Origin: Ancylobacter radicis
GTDB taxonomy: Bacteria > Pseudomonadota > Alphaproteobacteria > Rhizobiales > Xanthobacteraceae
Direction of reading: 5' to 3'
Assembly (NCBI RefSeq): GCF_018449475.1
Contig: NZ_JAHCQH010000023.1
Coordinates: forward strand, 108,207 to 172,206
DNA length: 64,000 nucleotides
Shown piece after piece: positions 48,475 to 57,336 of this stretch. The notes beneath the pieces were generated by a model. It did not search any database, was not told the DNA's origin, and saw nothing but the letters and a program-made list of their open reading frames with translations. Within the stretch, counting starts at the first letter, position 1; each line of letters begins with the position of its first letter. The translations under genes were made by a program, and so were the position numbers.

Positions 48475-48615
48475 TCCGTCTCGCGCGTTCCCGCCGCTGA
48501 CGCGAGGGGGCGGCGAACGGGACGGGACCGCATCCCGGCGACGATCGGCTTTTCTCTCCCGGCCCGTCGCCGCCGATGATCCGAGCCCTGCCCGACGAAC
48601 GCTTCGCCGTCCTCT

Positions 48616-48679
48616 CCCGCCAGCGGCGGGACGATTTGCCTGCCCGCGCTGTGCGGGCGACCTCAATCCATCGGATGGA
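48616..48679 (+). promoter_or_regulatory. Tandem hairpins before serA
   Basis: Three short stems occur in a row: CCCGCC/GGCGGG (48616-48630), GCCCGC/GCGGGC (48642-48658) and TCCATC/GATGGA (48667-48679). The last ends 8 bases before the serA ATG and its GGATGGA could be the ribosome site. The CCATC/GATGG arms are the same as in hairpin 2 of the serC leader. Regulation is inferred. Confidence 0.35.
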
Positions 48680-48687
48680 CCTGAATC

Positions 48688-50274
48688 ATGGCTCCCCGCG
48701 TTCTCATTTCCGACGCCCTCTCCCCGGCCGCCGTGCAGATCTTCAAGGATCGCGGCATCGAGGTCGATTTCCAGCCGAACCTCGGCAAGGACAAGGACAA
48801 GCTCGCCGAGATCATCGGCAATTATGACGGCCTCGCGATCCGCTCGGCGTCCAAGGTCACGCCGAAGATCCTCGAGAACGCCAAGCGTCTCAAGGTGGTC
48901 GGCCGCGCTGGCATCGGTGTCGACAATGTCGATATCCCGGCGGCCACGGCCAAGGGCGTGATCGTGATGAACACGCCGTTCGGCAACTCCATCACCACCG
49001 CCGAGCATGCCATCGCCATGATGTTCGCGCTGGCCCGCGAAATCCCCGCCGCCGACGCCTCCACCCAGGCCGGCAAGTGGGAGAAGAACCGCTTCATGGG
49101 CGTCGAGCTGACTGCCAAGACGCTCGGCATCATCGGTTGCGGCAATATCGGTTCCATTGTCGCCGACCGCGCGCTTGGCCTGAAGATGAAGGTCATCGCC
49201 TTCGATCCTTTCCTCTCGCCCGAGCGGGCGCTCGACATCGGTGTGGAGAAGGTCGAACTCGACGATCTGCTCGCCCGTGCCGATGTCATCACCCTGCACA
49301 CGCCACTGACCGACAAGACCAAGAACGTCCTCTCCGCCGAGGCGATCGCCAAGACCAAGAAGGGCGTGCGCATCGTCAATTGCGCGCGCGGCGGCCTTGT
49401 CGATGAGGCGGCGCTGGCCGAGGCGCTGAAGTCCGGTCATGTCGCGGGCGCGGCCTTCGACGTGTTCATCACCGAGCCGGCGAACGAGAATCCGCTGTTC
49501 GGCCTGCCTAATGTGATCTGCACCCCGCATCTCGGCGCCTCCACCACGGAAGCGCAGGAGAATGTCGCGCTGCAGGTGGCCGAGCAGATGAGCGACTATC
49601 TGCTGCGCGGAGCCATCTCGAATGCGGTGAACTTCCCGTCCATCACGGCCGAGGAAGCGCCGAAGCTCAAGCCCTTCATCGAGCTCGCGGAGAAGCTCGG
49701 CTCCTTCGCGGGGCAGCTCACCGAGACCGATATCAAGACCGTGCGCATCACCTATGACGGCGCGGTCGCCGGCCTCAAGATCAAGGCGCTGACCTCCGCC
49801 GCTGTTGCCGGCCTGCTTCGCCCTGCGCTGGCCGACATCAATGTCGTGTCGGCCCCAAGCGTCGCCAAGGAACGTGGCATTGTGGTTGAAGAGACCACCC
49901 GCGACGTCGCCGGTGACTATGAGAGCCTGGTGACGCTCACCGTCGTGACCGAGGATATGGAACGCTCGGTCGCCGGCACGGTGTTCGCGGATGGCCGTCC
50001 GCGCATCATCGACATCAAGGGCATCAAGGTCGATGCCGAATTCGCGCCCTCGATGATCTACGTGACCAATGAGGACAAGCCGGGATTCGTCGGCCGGTTC
50101 GCCGGTCTCCTCGGCGATGCGGGCATCAACATCGCCACCTTCGCGCTCGGCCGCGACCATCAGGGCGGCGACGCCATTGCTCTCGTCGAGGTCGACGGGC
50201 AGGTTCCCGCCGAACTGCTCGACAAAGTGCAGCAGCTTCCCTCGGTGAAGCAGGCTCGCTCGCTGCGCTTCTGA
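48688..50274 (+). CDS. serA: SerA, D-3-phosphoglycerate dehydrogenase
   Basis: 528 residues, the long form. The NAD-binding motif is LGIIGCGNIGSIVADRA. Substrate and catalytic elements include GRAGIGVDNVDI, INCARGG-type IVNCARGGLVDE, and PHLGASTTEAQENVA with the catalytic His. An intervening ASB domain is followed by a C-terminal ACT domain (about 455-528; YVTNEDKPGFVGRFAGLLGDAGINIATFALGR), the usual serine-feedback site. It begins serine synthesis from 3-phosphoglycerate. Confidence 0.96.
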   Translation: MAPRVLISDALSPAAVQIFKDRGIEVDFQPNLGKDKDKLAEIIGNYDGLAIRSASKVTPKILENAKRLKVVGRAGIGVDNVDIPAATAKGVIVMNTPFGNSITTAEHAIAMMFALAREIPAADASTQAGKWEKNRFMGVELTAKTLGIIGCGNIGSIVADRALGLKMKVIAFDPFLSPERALDIGVEKVELDDLLARADVITLHTPLTDKTKNVLSAEAIAKTKKGVRIVNCARGGLVDEAALAEALKSGHVAGAAFDVFITEPANENPLFGLPNVICTPHLGASTTEAQENVALQVAEQMSDYLLRGAISNAVNFPSITAEEAPKLKPFIELAEKLGSFAGQLTETDIKTVRITYDGAVAGLKIKALTSAAVAGLLRPALADINVVSAPSVAKERGIVVEETTRDVAGDYESLVTLTVVTEDMERSVAGTVFADGRPRIIDIKGIKVDAEFAPSMIYVTNEDKPGFVGRFAGLLGDAGINIATFALGRDHQGGDAIALVEVDGQVPAELLDKVQQLPSVKQARSLRF

Positions 50275-50294
50275 GTCGTCACGCAAGGCATGAA

Positions 50295-50327
50295 AAAGCC
50301 CGCCGGGATCACCTCCCGGCGGGCTTT
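50295..50327. terminator. Bidirectional terminator between serA and eda
   Basis: A perfect 14-bp stem AAAGCCCGCCGGGA / TCCCGGCGGGCTTT with a 5-base loop. A-rich and T-rich flanks on both sides let it work for both convergent genes. Confidence 0.9.
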
Positions 50328-50343
50328 GTTATGTGAGCCACGT

Positions 50344-50991
50344 TCAGCCGGGAAACGCGGCGCGGTGTAGCTTCGCGGCGGCCTTGGAGAGCGCCACGAT
50401 TTGCTCCCAGTCACCGAGATTGATGGCCTCGTTCGGGCAGACCCACGAGCCGCCCACGGCCAGAACATTCGACATCGAGAGGTACTTGCCGACATTGTCC
50501 GGGCCGATACCGCCGGTCGGACAGAAGCGCAGATCGGGAAGAGGGCCGGACAGCGACTTTATCAGGTTGGCGCCGCCCACCGCTTCTGCCGGGAACAGCT
50601 TCAACACCGGAAAGCCCAGCGCATGCAATGCCATAGCCTCGGTCGCCGTGGCGCAGCCGGGCATCACCGGCACCGGTGCTTCGGCCAACGCTTCGGCGAG
50701 CGCCGGCGGGCAACCGGGGCTGACAAGGAAACGGGCGCCAGCATCAATGCACTTCTGGATCAGGTCGGGCCGTGTCACGGTGCCGGCGCCAACGATGGCG
50801 TCCGGTACCTCGGCAGCGATGGCGGCGATGGCCTCCAGCGCCGCGGGCGTGCGCAGCGTCACCTCGATGAGCGGCAGGCCACCTTCCACCAGAGCCCGCG
50901 CGAGCTTCACCCCGGCCGCGACGCTCGGCACAGTGACGACGGGGACGACCGGGGCGCGGGCGAGAAGGAAGCTGGGATCGGGGAGGGACAT
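50344..50991 (-). CDS. eda: KDPG/KHG aldolase
   Basis: 215 residues from the ATG at 50991, with AAAGGTG five bases upstream. The class I aldolase signatures are LIEVTLRTPAALEAI, VGAGTV, LVSPGC and FPVLKLFPAEAVGG, where the Lys forms the Schiff base, plus CPTGGIGPDN. It cleaves 2-keto-3-deoxy-6-phosphogluconate to pyruvate and glyceraldehyde-3-phosphate in the Entner-Doudoroff route. No edd gene is adjacent, so it is a stand-alone copy or serves 2-keto-4-hydroxyglutarate. Confidence 0.94.
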   Translation of the reverse strand: MSLPDPSFLLARAPVVPVVTVPSVAAGVKLARALVEGGLPLIEVTLRTPAALEAIAAIAAEVPDAIVGAGTVTRPDLIQKCIDAGARFLVSPGCPPALAEALAEAPVPVMPGCATATEAMALHALGFPVLKLFPAEAVGGANLIKSLSGPLPDLRFCPTGGIGPDNVGKYLSMSNVLAVGGSWVCPNEAINLGDWEQIVALSKAAAKLHRAAFPG

Positions 50992-51186
50992 CGGACACCT
51001 TTGATCTGTTTGGCCCAATCAAGACCAGGCGGTATCGCCTTGTCGAGGCCCGCCGGCAAGATTTATGCGGCAGTTGCGAAATGGCCATGCAGTCTTATGG
51101 CATGGCGCAGTTTGCTCGCCGAGGATAAGCCATTAGGCTGACAGCCGGACGACGGTTGCGGTCACCCGGTTCGCGAGTAGCGCTCC

Positions 51187-52104
51187 ATGTTCCATATCGA
51201 TTCTGCCTATCCCCGTGATCTCATCGGCTATGGGCGTACTCCGCCCGACCCGAAATGGCCCGGTGATGCGCGGATCGCCGTGCAATTCGTCATCAACTAT
51301 GAGGAGGGCGGTGAGAACTGCATCCTCCATGGTGACGCGGCCTCGGAGGCCTTCCTGTCGGAAATCGTCGGGGCCCAGCCCTGGCCGGGCATGCGCCATA
51401 TGAACATGGAGTCGATCTACGAATATGGCTCGCGCGCCGGCTTCTGGCGGCTGTGGCGCCTGTTCACCTCACGCAACCTGCCGGTGACGGTTTACGGCGT
51501 CACCACGGCGCTTGCCCGCAACCCGGAGGCGGTGGCGGCGATGAAGGAGGCGGGCTGGGAAATCGCCAGCCATGGGCTCAAATGGATCGATTACCGCAAC
51601 CATAGTTATGAGGCGGAGAAGGCCGACTTCGACGCCGCCATGGAGCTTCACACGCGTCTTGTCGGTGAGAGGCCGCTCGGCTGGTACACGGGACGCACCT
51701 CCGTGAATTCGCGCCGCATCGTTATGGAGGAGGGCGGCTTCCTCTATGATTCCGACATCTATTCGGACGATCTTCCGTTCTGGGTCGAGGGGCCGAGCGG
51801 GCCTCATCTGAGCATCCCTTACACGCTCGACACCAATGATATGCGCTTCGCCATCCCCGCCGGGTTCAGCAATGGCGATCCGTTCTTCACCTATCTGCGC
51901 GACAGCTTCGATGCGCTCTATGCGGAAGGGGCGGAGGCGCCCAAGATGCTCAGTGTCGGGCTGCATTGCCGCCTCGTCGGGCGGCCCGGACGAATTCTCG
52001 CGCTTCAGCGATTTCTCGACCATATCGCCCGCCATGACCGCGTATGGGTGCCGCGCCGGATCGACATCGCCCGCCATTGGCACGAGCACCACAAACCGGA
52101 ATGA
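51187..52104 (+). CDS. puuE: PuuE-type polysaccharide deacetylase family allantoinase
   Basis: 305 residues. The NodB-homology fold matches PuuE: YGRTPPDPKWPGDARIAVQFVINYEEGGEN, ASHGLKWIDYRNHSYEAEKADF, GWYTGRTSVNSRRIVMEEGGFLYDSDIYSDDLPFW. PuuE is a cofactor-light allantoinase that opens allantoin to allantoate in purine breakdown. No uricase or ureidoglycolate gene is next to it. Other members of this family act on unknown amides, so the substrate is probable rather than certain. Confidence 0.82.
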   Translation: MFHIDSAYPRDLIGYGRTPPDPKWPGDARIAVQFVINYEEGGENCILHGDAASEAFLSEIVGAQPWPGMRHMNMESIYEYGSRAGFWRLWRLFTSRNLPVTVYGVTTALARNPEAVAAMKEAGWEIASHGLKWIDYRNHSYEAEKADFDAAMELHTRLVGERPLGWYTGRTSVNSRRIVMEEGGFLYDSDIYSDDLPFWVEGPSGPHLSIPYTLDTNDMRFAIPAGFSNGDPFFTYLRDSFDALYAEGAEAPKMLSVGLHCRLVGRPGRILALQRFLDHIARHDRVWVPRRIDIARHWHEHHKPE

Positions 52105-52472
52105 GCCCCATGCGCCAAAACCTGCCCGTCCTGACTGCCGCCCTGTTCGTCATCGGAGCGGGCGCCGCCAAGGCGGCTGACCACATCGTCATCCCGGTTC
52201 CCAAAGGCAGTTCGGTCATCACGACCAAGGTGAAATATACCTGCGACACGATGAAGGATCTTGAGGCGACCTATATCAACGCTCCGCCCATTGCCCTCGC
52301 GACCGTTTCGTTCAAGGACGAATATCTGGTCATGGTCAATGTGCTCGCGGGCTCCGGCGCGCGCTATGCGGGCGACCGCTTCGTATGGTGGACCAAGGGG
52401 AACACCGGCAGTCTGTATGACCTGACCAAGGGCGAGAACGCGCCCCCGATCGCCAGCTGCACGCAGGACTGA
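52101..52472 (+). CDS. MliC-like lysozyme-inhibitor domain protein
   Basis: 123 residues from ATG 52101, which overlaps the puuE stop (ATGA); a second ATG follows at 52110. The signal peptide ends in AKA-AD. The mature domain has the MliC pattern: VKYTCDTMKDLEATYINA, SGARYAGDRFVWWTKGNTGSLYDL and a final Cys. MliC proteins bind c-type lysozyme in the periplasm or at the outer membrane. This copy has no lipobox Cys, so it is probably soluble. The coupling to puuE is odd. Confidence 0.78.
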   Translation: MSPMRQNLPVLTAALFVIGAGAAKAADHIVIPVPKGSSVITTKVKYTCDTMKDLEATYINAPPIALATVSFKDEYLVMVNVLAGSGARYAGDRFVWWTKGNTGSLYDLTKGENAPPIASCTQD

Positions 52473-52490
52473 TTTCCGCGCTGGTCGGCA

Positions 52491-52931
52491 TCATCGCGGG
52501 GCTGAGCGGTGGTCTGTGAGGTGGGGCAGGTGTCCCTGCAGCACATAGATCAGCAGCGCGGTCGACCAGCCGAACATCAGTATGCCGCTTCCGGCCGCCA
52601 TCGGGCCGAGCAGACGCGTGCGTGTGGCCTGAAGCACGTCGCCATAGCCGAGCGTCGTATAGTTCACGAAGGCGGAGTAATAGGCGTCGGCAGGGTCGGC
52701 CACCAGACCGAGAGCGCCATATAGCAGGCTCCAGAGGCCGACTTCGAAGAGGTGCGCGCACAGCAGCAGCGCATTGGTGGTGAGCAGGGCCAGCATGAGT
52801 CGCAGATAGGGGCTGCCCCAAAGTCGGCTCTCAAAGGGGCGCACCAGTGCGATCAGCAGGAAGGTGGCGCCGAGATGCACCAGCATCACTGCGATGTTCA
52901 TGGCTATGCCAAGGATCAGTTCGCTGAGCAT
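52491..52931 (-). CDS. Two-transmembrane potassium channel
   Basis: 146 residues from the ATG at 52931. Four hydrophobic segments are seen: an N-terminal pair (about 8-30, 43-62) and the pore module. The module consists of helix, pore loop with selectivity filter TTLGYGD (residues 92-98) and the final helix (SGILMFGWSTALLIYVL). It is an Ion_trans_2-type channel without a cytoplasmic ligand domain. The gene is divergent from the GNAT gene. Its function may be potassium leak or membrane-potential control. Confidence 0.82.
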   Translation of the reverse strand: MLSELILGIAMNIAVMLVHLGATFLLIALVRPFESRLWGSPYLRLMLALLTTNALLLCAHLFEVGLWSLLYGALGLVADPADAYYSAFVNYTTLGYGDVLQATRTRLLGPMAAGSGILMFGWSTALLIYVLQGHLPHLTDHRSAPR

Positions 52932-52966
52932 GATGCCTCTCAAGGTCCGAATCAGCGGTGAGCGCC

Positions 52967-53818
52967 ATGGCCGGCACTGTGCATACTCGTCCCCTGCGCG
53001 CCGACGAAATCCAGTTGGCCATTGATTGGGCTGCCGCGGAAGGCTGGAATCCCGGCCTGTCGGATGCCGCTTGCTTTGGTGCGGTTGATCCGCTGGGCTT
53101 CCTGACAGCCGAACTCGACGGTAAGCCGGCAGCCACCCTTTCGGTGGTGAACTATGACGCCGGCTTCGCCTTTCTCGGCTTCTACATCGTTCGGCCGGAT
53201 CTGCGTGGGCGCGGCATAGGCAAGGCGATCTGGCAGGCCGGCCTTGCCCATGCGGGATCGCGTGTGATCGGGCTCGACGGCGTGCTGGCGCAGCAGGCCA
53301 ATTATGCGTCGCAGGGCTTTCGCTTCGCCTATCGCAATATCCGTTTCGCCGGGGCGGTGCAGATGGCGGAGATGAAGGCGCACGCGGCCGGGGTTCTCGA
53401 TCTGGCCGATGTCCCCTTTCCTTTGCTGGAAGCCAGCGATGCGCGGATTTTTCCAGCACCGCGCCCGGCCTTCCTGCGCGCTTGGCTTGCCGCGCCGGGT
53501 CATGTCGGCAGGGCGGTGATGCGGGAAGGGCGGCTTGCCGGCTGGGGCGTCGTCCGCCCGGCGCGCCATGGCTTCAAGATCGGTCCGCTGGTCGCTGAGG
53601 AGGCCGGTACTGCTGACGTGCTTTTTGATGCGCTCGCTGCGGCGGTCGGTGAGGGAGAGATCGTGCTGGACGTGCCTGAGCCCAACGCAGCGGCACTGGC
53701 GCTGGCGCGCCGGCATGGGCTCTCACCCGTATTCGAGACCGCGCGCATGTATACCGGCGTCCCACGACCGGTGGCTCTGGATCAGCTCTACGGCGTCACC
53801 AGCTTCGAGCTGGGCTAA
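52967..53818 (+). CDS. GNAT N-acetyltransferase with YitH/HolE-type C-terminal domain
   Basis: 283 residues from ATG 52967 (GTG 52958 is possible). The acetyl-CoA-binding region is FYIVRPDLRGRGIGKAIWQAGL, in the N-terminal GNAT domain (residues 1-135). The C-terminal half matches the Acetyltransf_18-type domain of YitH/HolE-like proteins (GRAVMREGRLAGWGVVRPARHGFKIGPL). The substrate is unknown. The stop overlaps the 3' end of the convergent EamA gene. Confidence 0.85.
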   Translation: MAGTVHTRPLRADEIQLAIDWAAAEGWNPGLSDAACFGAVDPLGFLTAELDGKPAATLSVVNYDAGFAFLGFYIVRPDLRGRGIGKAIWQAGLAHAGSRVIGLDGVLAQQANYASQGFRFAYRNIRFAGAVQMAEMKAHAAGVLDLADVPFPLLEASDARIFPAPRPAFLRAWLAAPGHVGRAVMREGRLAGWGVVRPARHGFKIGPLVAEEAGTADVLFDALAAAVGEGEIVLDVPEPNAAALALARRHGLSPVFETARMYTGVPRPVALDQLYGVTSFELG

Positions 53819-54729
53819 AGCTCCGGCGGCGCAACCCTGCGCGGTGCGAACACGGTTGCTGTGACGACGCCGGCGAGCACGAGCGCATAGCCCGCGGCGT
53901 GGTAGAGATGCGGCCGCTCGCCAAGAAACATGATCGCCAGCACCGAGCCGAACACCGGCATCAGGTGGAAGAAGGGGGCCGCGCGGTTCGGTCCCACCAA
54001 TTGCACCCCACGGTTGAAGAACAGATAGGCCAGCACCGAGGGAAAGATCGCCACATAACCAATGACGGCGAAGGAGGTCAGGTCGAACACCATGGGCGCT
54101 CCGACGCTTCGCTCGGCAATGAACAGTGGGGTCAACAGCAGGGCGCCGGGCCCGAGGGTGAAACCCAGAAAGCCCAGTTGCGACATGGCCGGGCGCCGTG
54201 CCAGCAGCGAGGAATAGATTCCGTAGATCACCATGGCCTCGATCATCCAAAGGTCGCCGCGGTTGAACTCGATCCGCATCAACACATCCGGATCGCCGCG
54301 GCAGATGATCGTCAATACGCCGAGCAGCGACAGGGCGATGCCGCCAGCTTGGCCGCCGGAAAGGCGATCCCCGTTCAGCACAAGGGACCAGAAGGCGATG
54401 AGAAGCGGCCCGGTGGACTGAATCAGCAGGGCGTTGAGCGCCGGCGTGAACTGCACCGCGTGATAGGCCATGGTGTTGAACAGCGTGATGCCGGTGAAGG
54501 CGAGGACGCCGAGCAACTTCCAGTGCCGAAGCGCGATGGGTCCGTCCGCCTTCATCGCGCGCCATGCAAAAGGCAGAAGAATGAGAAAGGCCAATACCCA
54601 ACGCAGCCATGCCAGCGTCACCGGCGGAACATGGCCGGCCACATGCCTCCCGAGCACAATATTGCCAGCCCAGAACAGCGAGACGAGGGAGAGCAGCAGA
54701 TAGGGGGCGTCGAGCAGGCGACGGAACAT
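53815..54729 (-). CDS. EamA/DMT-family transporter
   Basis: 304 residues from the ATG at 54729; a GTG at 54780 is an alternative. Ten membrane segments make two EamA repeats (LLLSLVSLFWAGNIVLGRHVAG, AFTGITLFNTMAYHAVQFTPALNALLIQS-type helix pair; RPAMSQLGFLGFTLGPGALLLTP). This is the drug/metabolite exporter superfamily, and the substrate cannot be assigned. The coding sequence converges on and overlaps the GNAT gene by 4 bases. Confidence 0.88.
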   Translation of the reverse strand: MFRRLLDAPYLLLSLVSLFWAGNIVLGRHVAGHVPPVTLAWLRWVLAFLILLPFAWRAMKADGPIALRHWKLLGVLAFTGITLFNTMAYHAVQFTPALNALLIQSTGPLLIAFWSLVLNGDRLSGGQAGGIALSLLGVLTIICRGDPDVLMRIEFNRGDLWMIEAMVIYGIYSSLLARRPAMSQLGFLGFTLGPGALLLTPLFIAERSVGAPMVFDLTSFAVIGYVAIFPSVLAYLFFNRGVQLVGPNRAAPFFHLMPVFGSVLAIMFLGERPHLYHAAGYALVLAGVVTATVFAPRRVAPPEL

Positions 54730-54858
54730 GGCTGGCTGCACCGAAGATACGGGCTGTCTCTCTAGAGCATTTCCGCTCACGATGAAGCGCCGTCATCGAT
54801 GAAATTAACTGATATGCGGGCCCCGAAGCCAATCAGCGTGCGGTCTGCTCGGTGCACT

Positions 54859-55740
54859 TCAGGGCGTTTTCACGATGGCACGAGTGCCCCACGGGTCTGC
54901 TACGGCGAAGCCAAACTCCTGCTCTTCGACCGTCTCGCCAAGCGTGCGCAGCCGGTCCGCTAGAGCGTCGACCGCCGCTTGGTCCGGCAGAAGCGTTTCG
55001 TAATGAATAAGGCCTGTGCTGCCCGCCGGGGGCGCGTTGCCACCGCGGCTCTGCCAGATGTTGAGTCCGAGGTGATGGTGATACCTCCCTGCGCTGACGA
55101 ACAGCGCCCCGGGATAGCGATCGGTCACGACGTCGAAGCCGAAATGCTCGACATAAAAGCGACGGGCCGGTTCCAATGCTCCCACCTGCAGGTGAACATG
55201 GCCGATCCGGGTTCCCGCCGGCGTCGCTGTGTCGATGGTGGCGTCGGCGGGTAGTTCGGCCAGCACGCCGCGCATGTCGAGCGGATGGGTCGCCATCTCG
55301 ATCGTATTCCCCTGCCAGCGCCACTCGGCAGCGGCGCGGTCGCGGTAGATCTCGATGCCGTTCCCATCAGGATCGTCGAGATAGAGCGCCTCGCTGACGA
55401 GATGATCGGAAGCGCCGATGTGAATCTGCTGGGCGATCAATCGCCGCAGCACGACCGCGAGCGAGGGCCGGTCCGGGACGAGAATGGCCACATGAAACAG
55501 CCCCGTGCTGCCACGCGGACGTGGAGAGGCATCGGGTGCCACTTCCAGCTCGATCAGTGTCCGATCGCCGGCACCGAGACGGATAAGTCCCCCATCATGG
55601 CCGAGCAGGGCGAGGCCGACCGTGCGGGTATAAAAGGCGATGGAGCGAGCCGCTTCACGAACGCGCAGCCTTACCGCTCCCATCGCGAGCGCGGGTGAAA
55701 GCGGGTGAAACGAGGAAACGGACGGGGCCGGGTGAGACAT
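54859..55740 (-). CDS. Two-domain VOC (glyoxalase/extradiol dioxygenase) protein
   Basis: 293 residues from the ATG at 55740, with AGAGGAACATC before it. Two vicinal-oxygen-chelate domains are seen: residues about 20-140 (LRVREAARSIAFYTRTVGLALLG; LDDPDGNGIEIYRDR) and about 170-293 (GHVHLQVGALEPARRFYVEHFGFDVV; HHHLGLNIWQSRGG). The layout resembles CatE-type catechol-2,3-dioxygenase family proteins. The metal site His/Glu pattern is present, but the substrate is unknown. Confidence 0.82.
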   Translation of the reverse strand: MSHPAPSVSSFHPLSPALAMGAVRLRVREAARSIAFYTRTVGLALLGHDGGLIRLGAGDRTLIELEVAPDASPRPRGSTGLFHVAILVPDRPSLAVVLRRLIAQQIHIGASDHLVSEALYLDDPDGNGIEIYRDRAAAEWRWQGNTIEMATHPLDMRGVLAELPADATIDTATPAGTRIGHVHLQVGALEPARRFYVEHFGFDVVTDRYPGALFVSAGRYHHHLGLNIWQSRGGNAPPAGSTGLIHYETLLPDQAAVDALADRLRTLGETVEEQEFGFAVADPWGTRAIVKTP

Positions 55741-56017
55741 GATGTTCCTCTGAAACGTCAGGCGGCTGGCTGCATTGGGCCGCCATGTGGGCGCGCGATG
55801 CAAGGGGTTGCGATTGCGCGAATGCAATCCCGACCTGTCGGCGGTGCCGAAGCTGGGGATGACGGGACGACGTTTCAAAGGCGGCTGACATCTCCTTGCC
55901 TCGCCCGGTCTCATCCCTTAAGACGGGGCAGCCCCGGACGGACCGCTTCGCCGGGGTTTTGTCTGTGTGGGCCGTGGCGTTCCGCCCGCTCGCACCTCGC
56001 AAGCAGGAGCTCGGCTC

Positions 56018-57313
56018 GTGGCGAATGTGGTCGTCGTCGGATCCCAATGGGGCGACGAGGGTAAGGGTAAGATTGTCGACTGGCTCAGCGAGCAGGCCGA
56101 CGTGGTGGTCCGTTTCCAGGGCGGGCACAACGCCGGCCATACGCTGGTCGTGGGCGAGAACACCTATAAGCTTTCGCTGCTGCCGTCCGGCCTGGTGCGC
56201 GGCGCGCGCCTGTCGGTGATCGGCAATGGCGTGGTGCTCGATCCCTGGGCGCTGGTCGACGAGATCACCCGCATCGGTGGTCAGGGCATCGTGGTGACGC
56301 CGGAGCGTCTGCGCGTCGCCGAGAATGTCGCCCTGATCCTCCCGCTGCACCGCGAACTCGACGCGATTCGCGAGAACGCGGCCGCCTCGGGTACCAAGAT
56401 CGGCACCACCAAGCGCGGCATCGGCCCGGCCTATGAAGACAAGGTGGGCCGCCGCGCCATCCGTCTGGTGGACCTTGCCCATGAGGCGACCCTCGACGCC
56501 AAGATCGAGCGGCTGCTGGCGCATCACAATCCGCTGCGGCGTGGTTTGGGCATCGAGGAAGTCGACGCCGACAAGCTGCGCGCCGAACTGATCGAGATCG
56601 CGCCCAAGGTGTTGCCCTATATGGACCGCGTCTGGTCGCTGCTCGACGACGAGCGCCGCCATGGTTCAAAGATCCTGTTCGAGGGCGCGCAGGGCGCGCT
56701 GCTCGATGTCGACCACGGCACCTATCCCTTCGTGACCTCCTCCAACACGGTGGCGGCGCAGGCGGCGACGGGTTCGGGTCTCGGTCCGAACGCGATCGGC
56801 TATGTGCTGGGCATCACCAAGGCCTACACGACCCGCGTCGGCGAGGGGCCGTTCCCGTCGGAACTGCATGACGACATTGGCCGCAGGATCGGCGAGCGGG
56901 GCCATGAATTCGGCACCGTCACCGGCCGTCCGCGCCGCTGCGGTTGGTTCGATGCCGTGCTGGTGCGCCAGACCGTGCGGACCTCCGGCATCAACGGCAT
57001 CGCGCTGACCAAGCTCGACGTGCTGGACGGCTTCGACGAGCTGAAAGTGTGCACGCGCTACCGGCTTGATGGGCGGGAGATCGACTATTTCCCCGCTGGC
57101 CAGGATGCGCAGGCTCGGGTCGAGCCGATCTATGAGAGCATCGAGGGCTGGAGCGAATCCACCGCTGGCGGGCGTTCCTGGGCCGACCTTCCGGCCGAGG
57201 CGGTGAAATATGTTCGCCGTATCGAGGAACTGATCGGGTGCCCCGTCGCGTTGCTGTCCACCAGCCCTCAGCGGGATGATACGATCCTGGTGCAGAACCC
57301 TTTCGAGTCGTGA
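56018..57313 (+). CDS. purA: PurA, adenylosuccinate synthetase
   Basis: 431 residues starting at GTG 56018 ([22 protein letters not shown]), with AGGAG eight bases upstream. The GTP loop [15 protein letters not shown], the IMP-binding [14 protein letters not shown] and the RRCGWFD element are intact. It makes adenylosuccinate from IMP, aspartate and GTP. The 277 bases upstream contain its promoter region and no other gene. Confidence 0.97.
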   Translation: MANVVVVGSQWGDEGKGKIVDWLSEQADVVVRFQGGHNAGHTLVVGENTYKLSLLPSGLVRGARLSVIGNGVVLDPWALVDEITRIGGQGIVVTPERLRVAENVALILPLHRELDAIRENAAASGTKIGTTKRGIGPAYEDKVGRRAIRLVDLAHEATLDAKIERLLAHHNPLRRGLGIEEVDADKLRAELIEIAPKVLPYMDRVWSLLDDERRHGSKILFEGAQGALLDVDHGTYPFVTSSNTVAAQAATGSGLGPNAIGYVLGITKAYTTRVGEGPFPSELHDDIGRRIGERGHEFGTVTGRPRRCGWFDAVLVRQTVRTSGINGIALTKLDVLDGFDELKVCTRYRLDGREIDYFPAGQDAQARVEPIYESIEGWSESTAGGRSWADLPAEAVKYVRRIEELIGCPVALLSTSPQRDDTILVQNPFES

Positions 57314-57336
57314 ACGCGAAGTGACACCGTAGCGTA

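Noticed and set aside
48510..48575. Long imperfect inverted repeat after serC as a terminator
   Set aside because: The arms GGCGGCGA... and ...TCGCCGCC pair only imperfectly around a loop of about 29 bases, and no T-run follows, so I do not call it a terminator.
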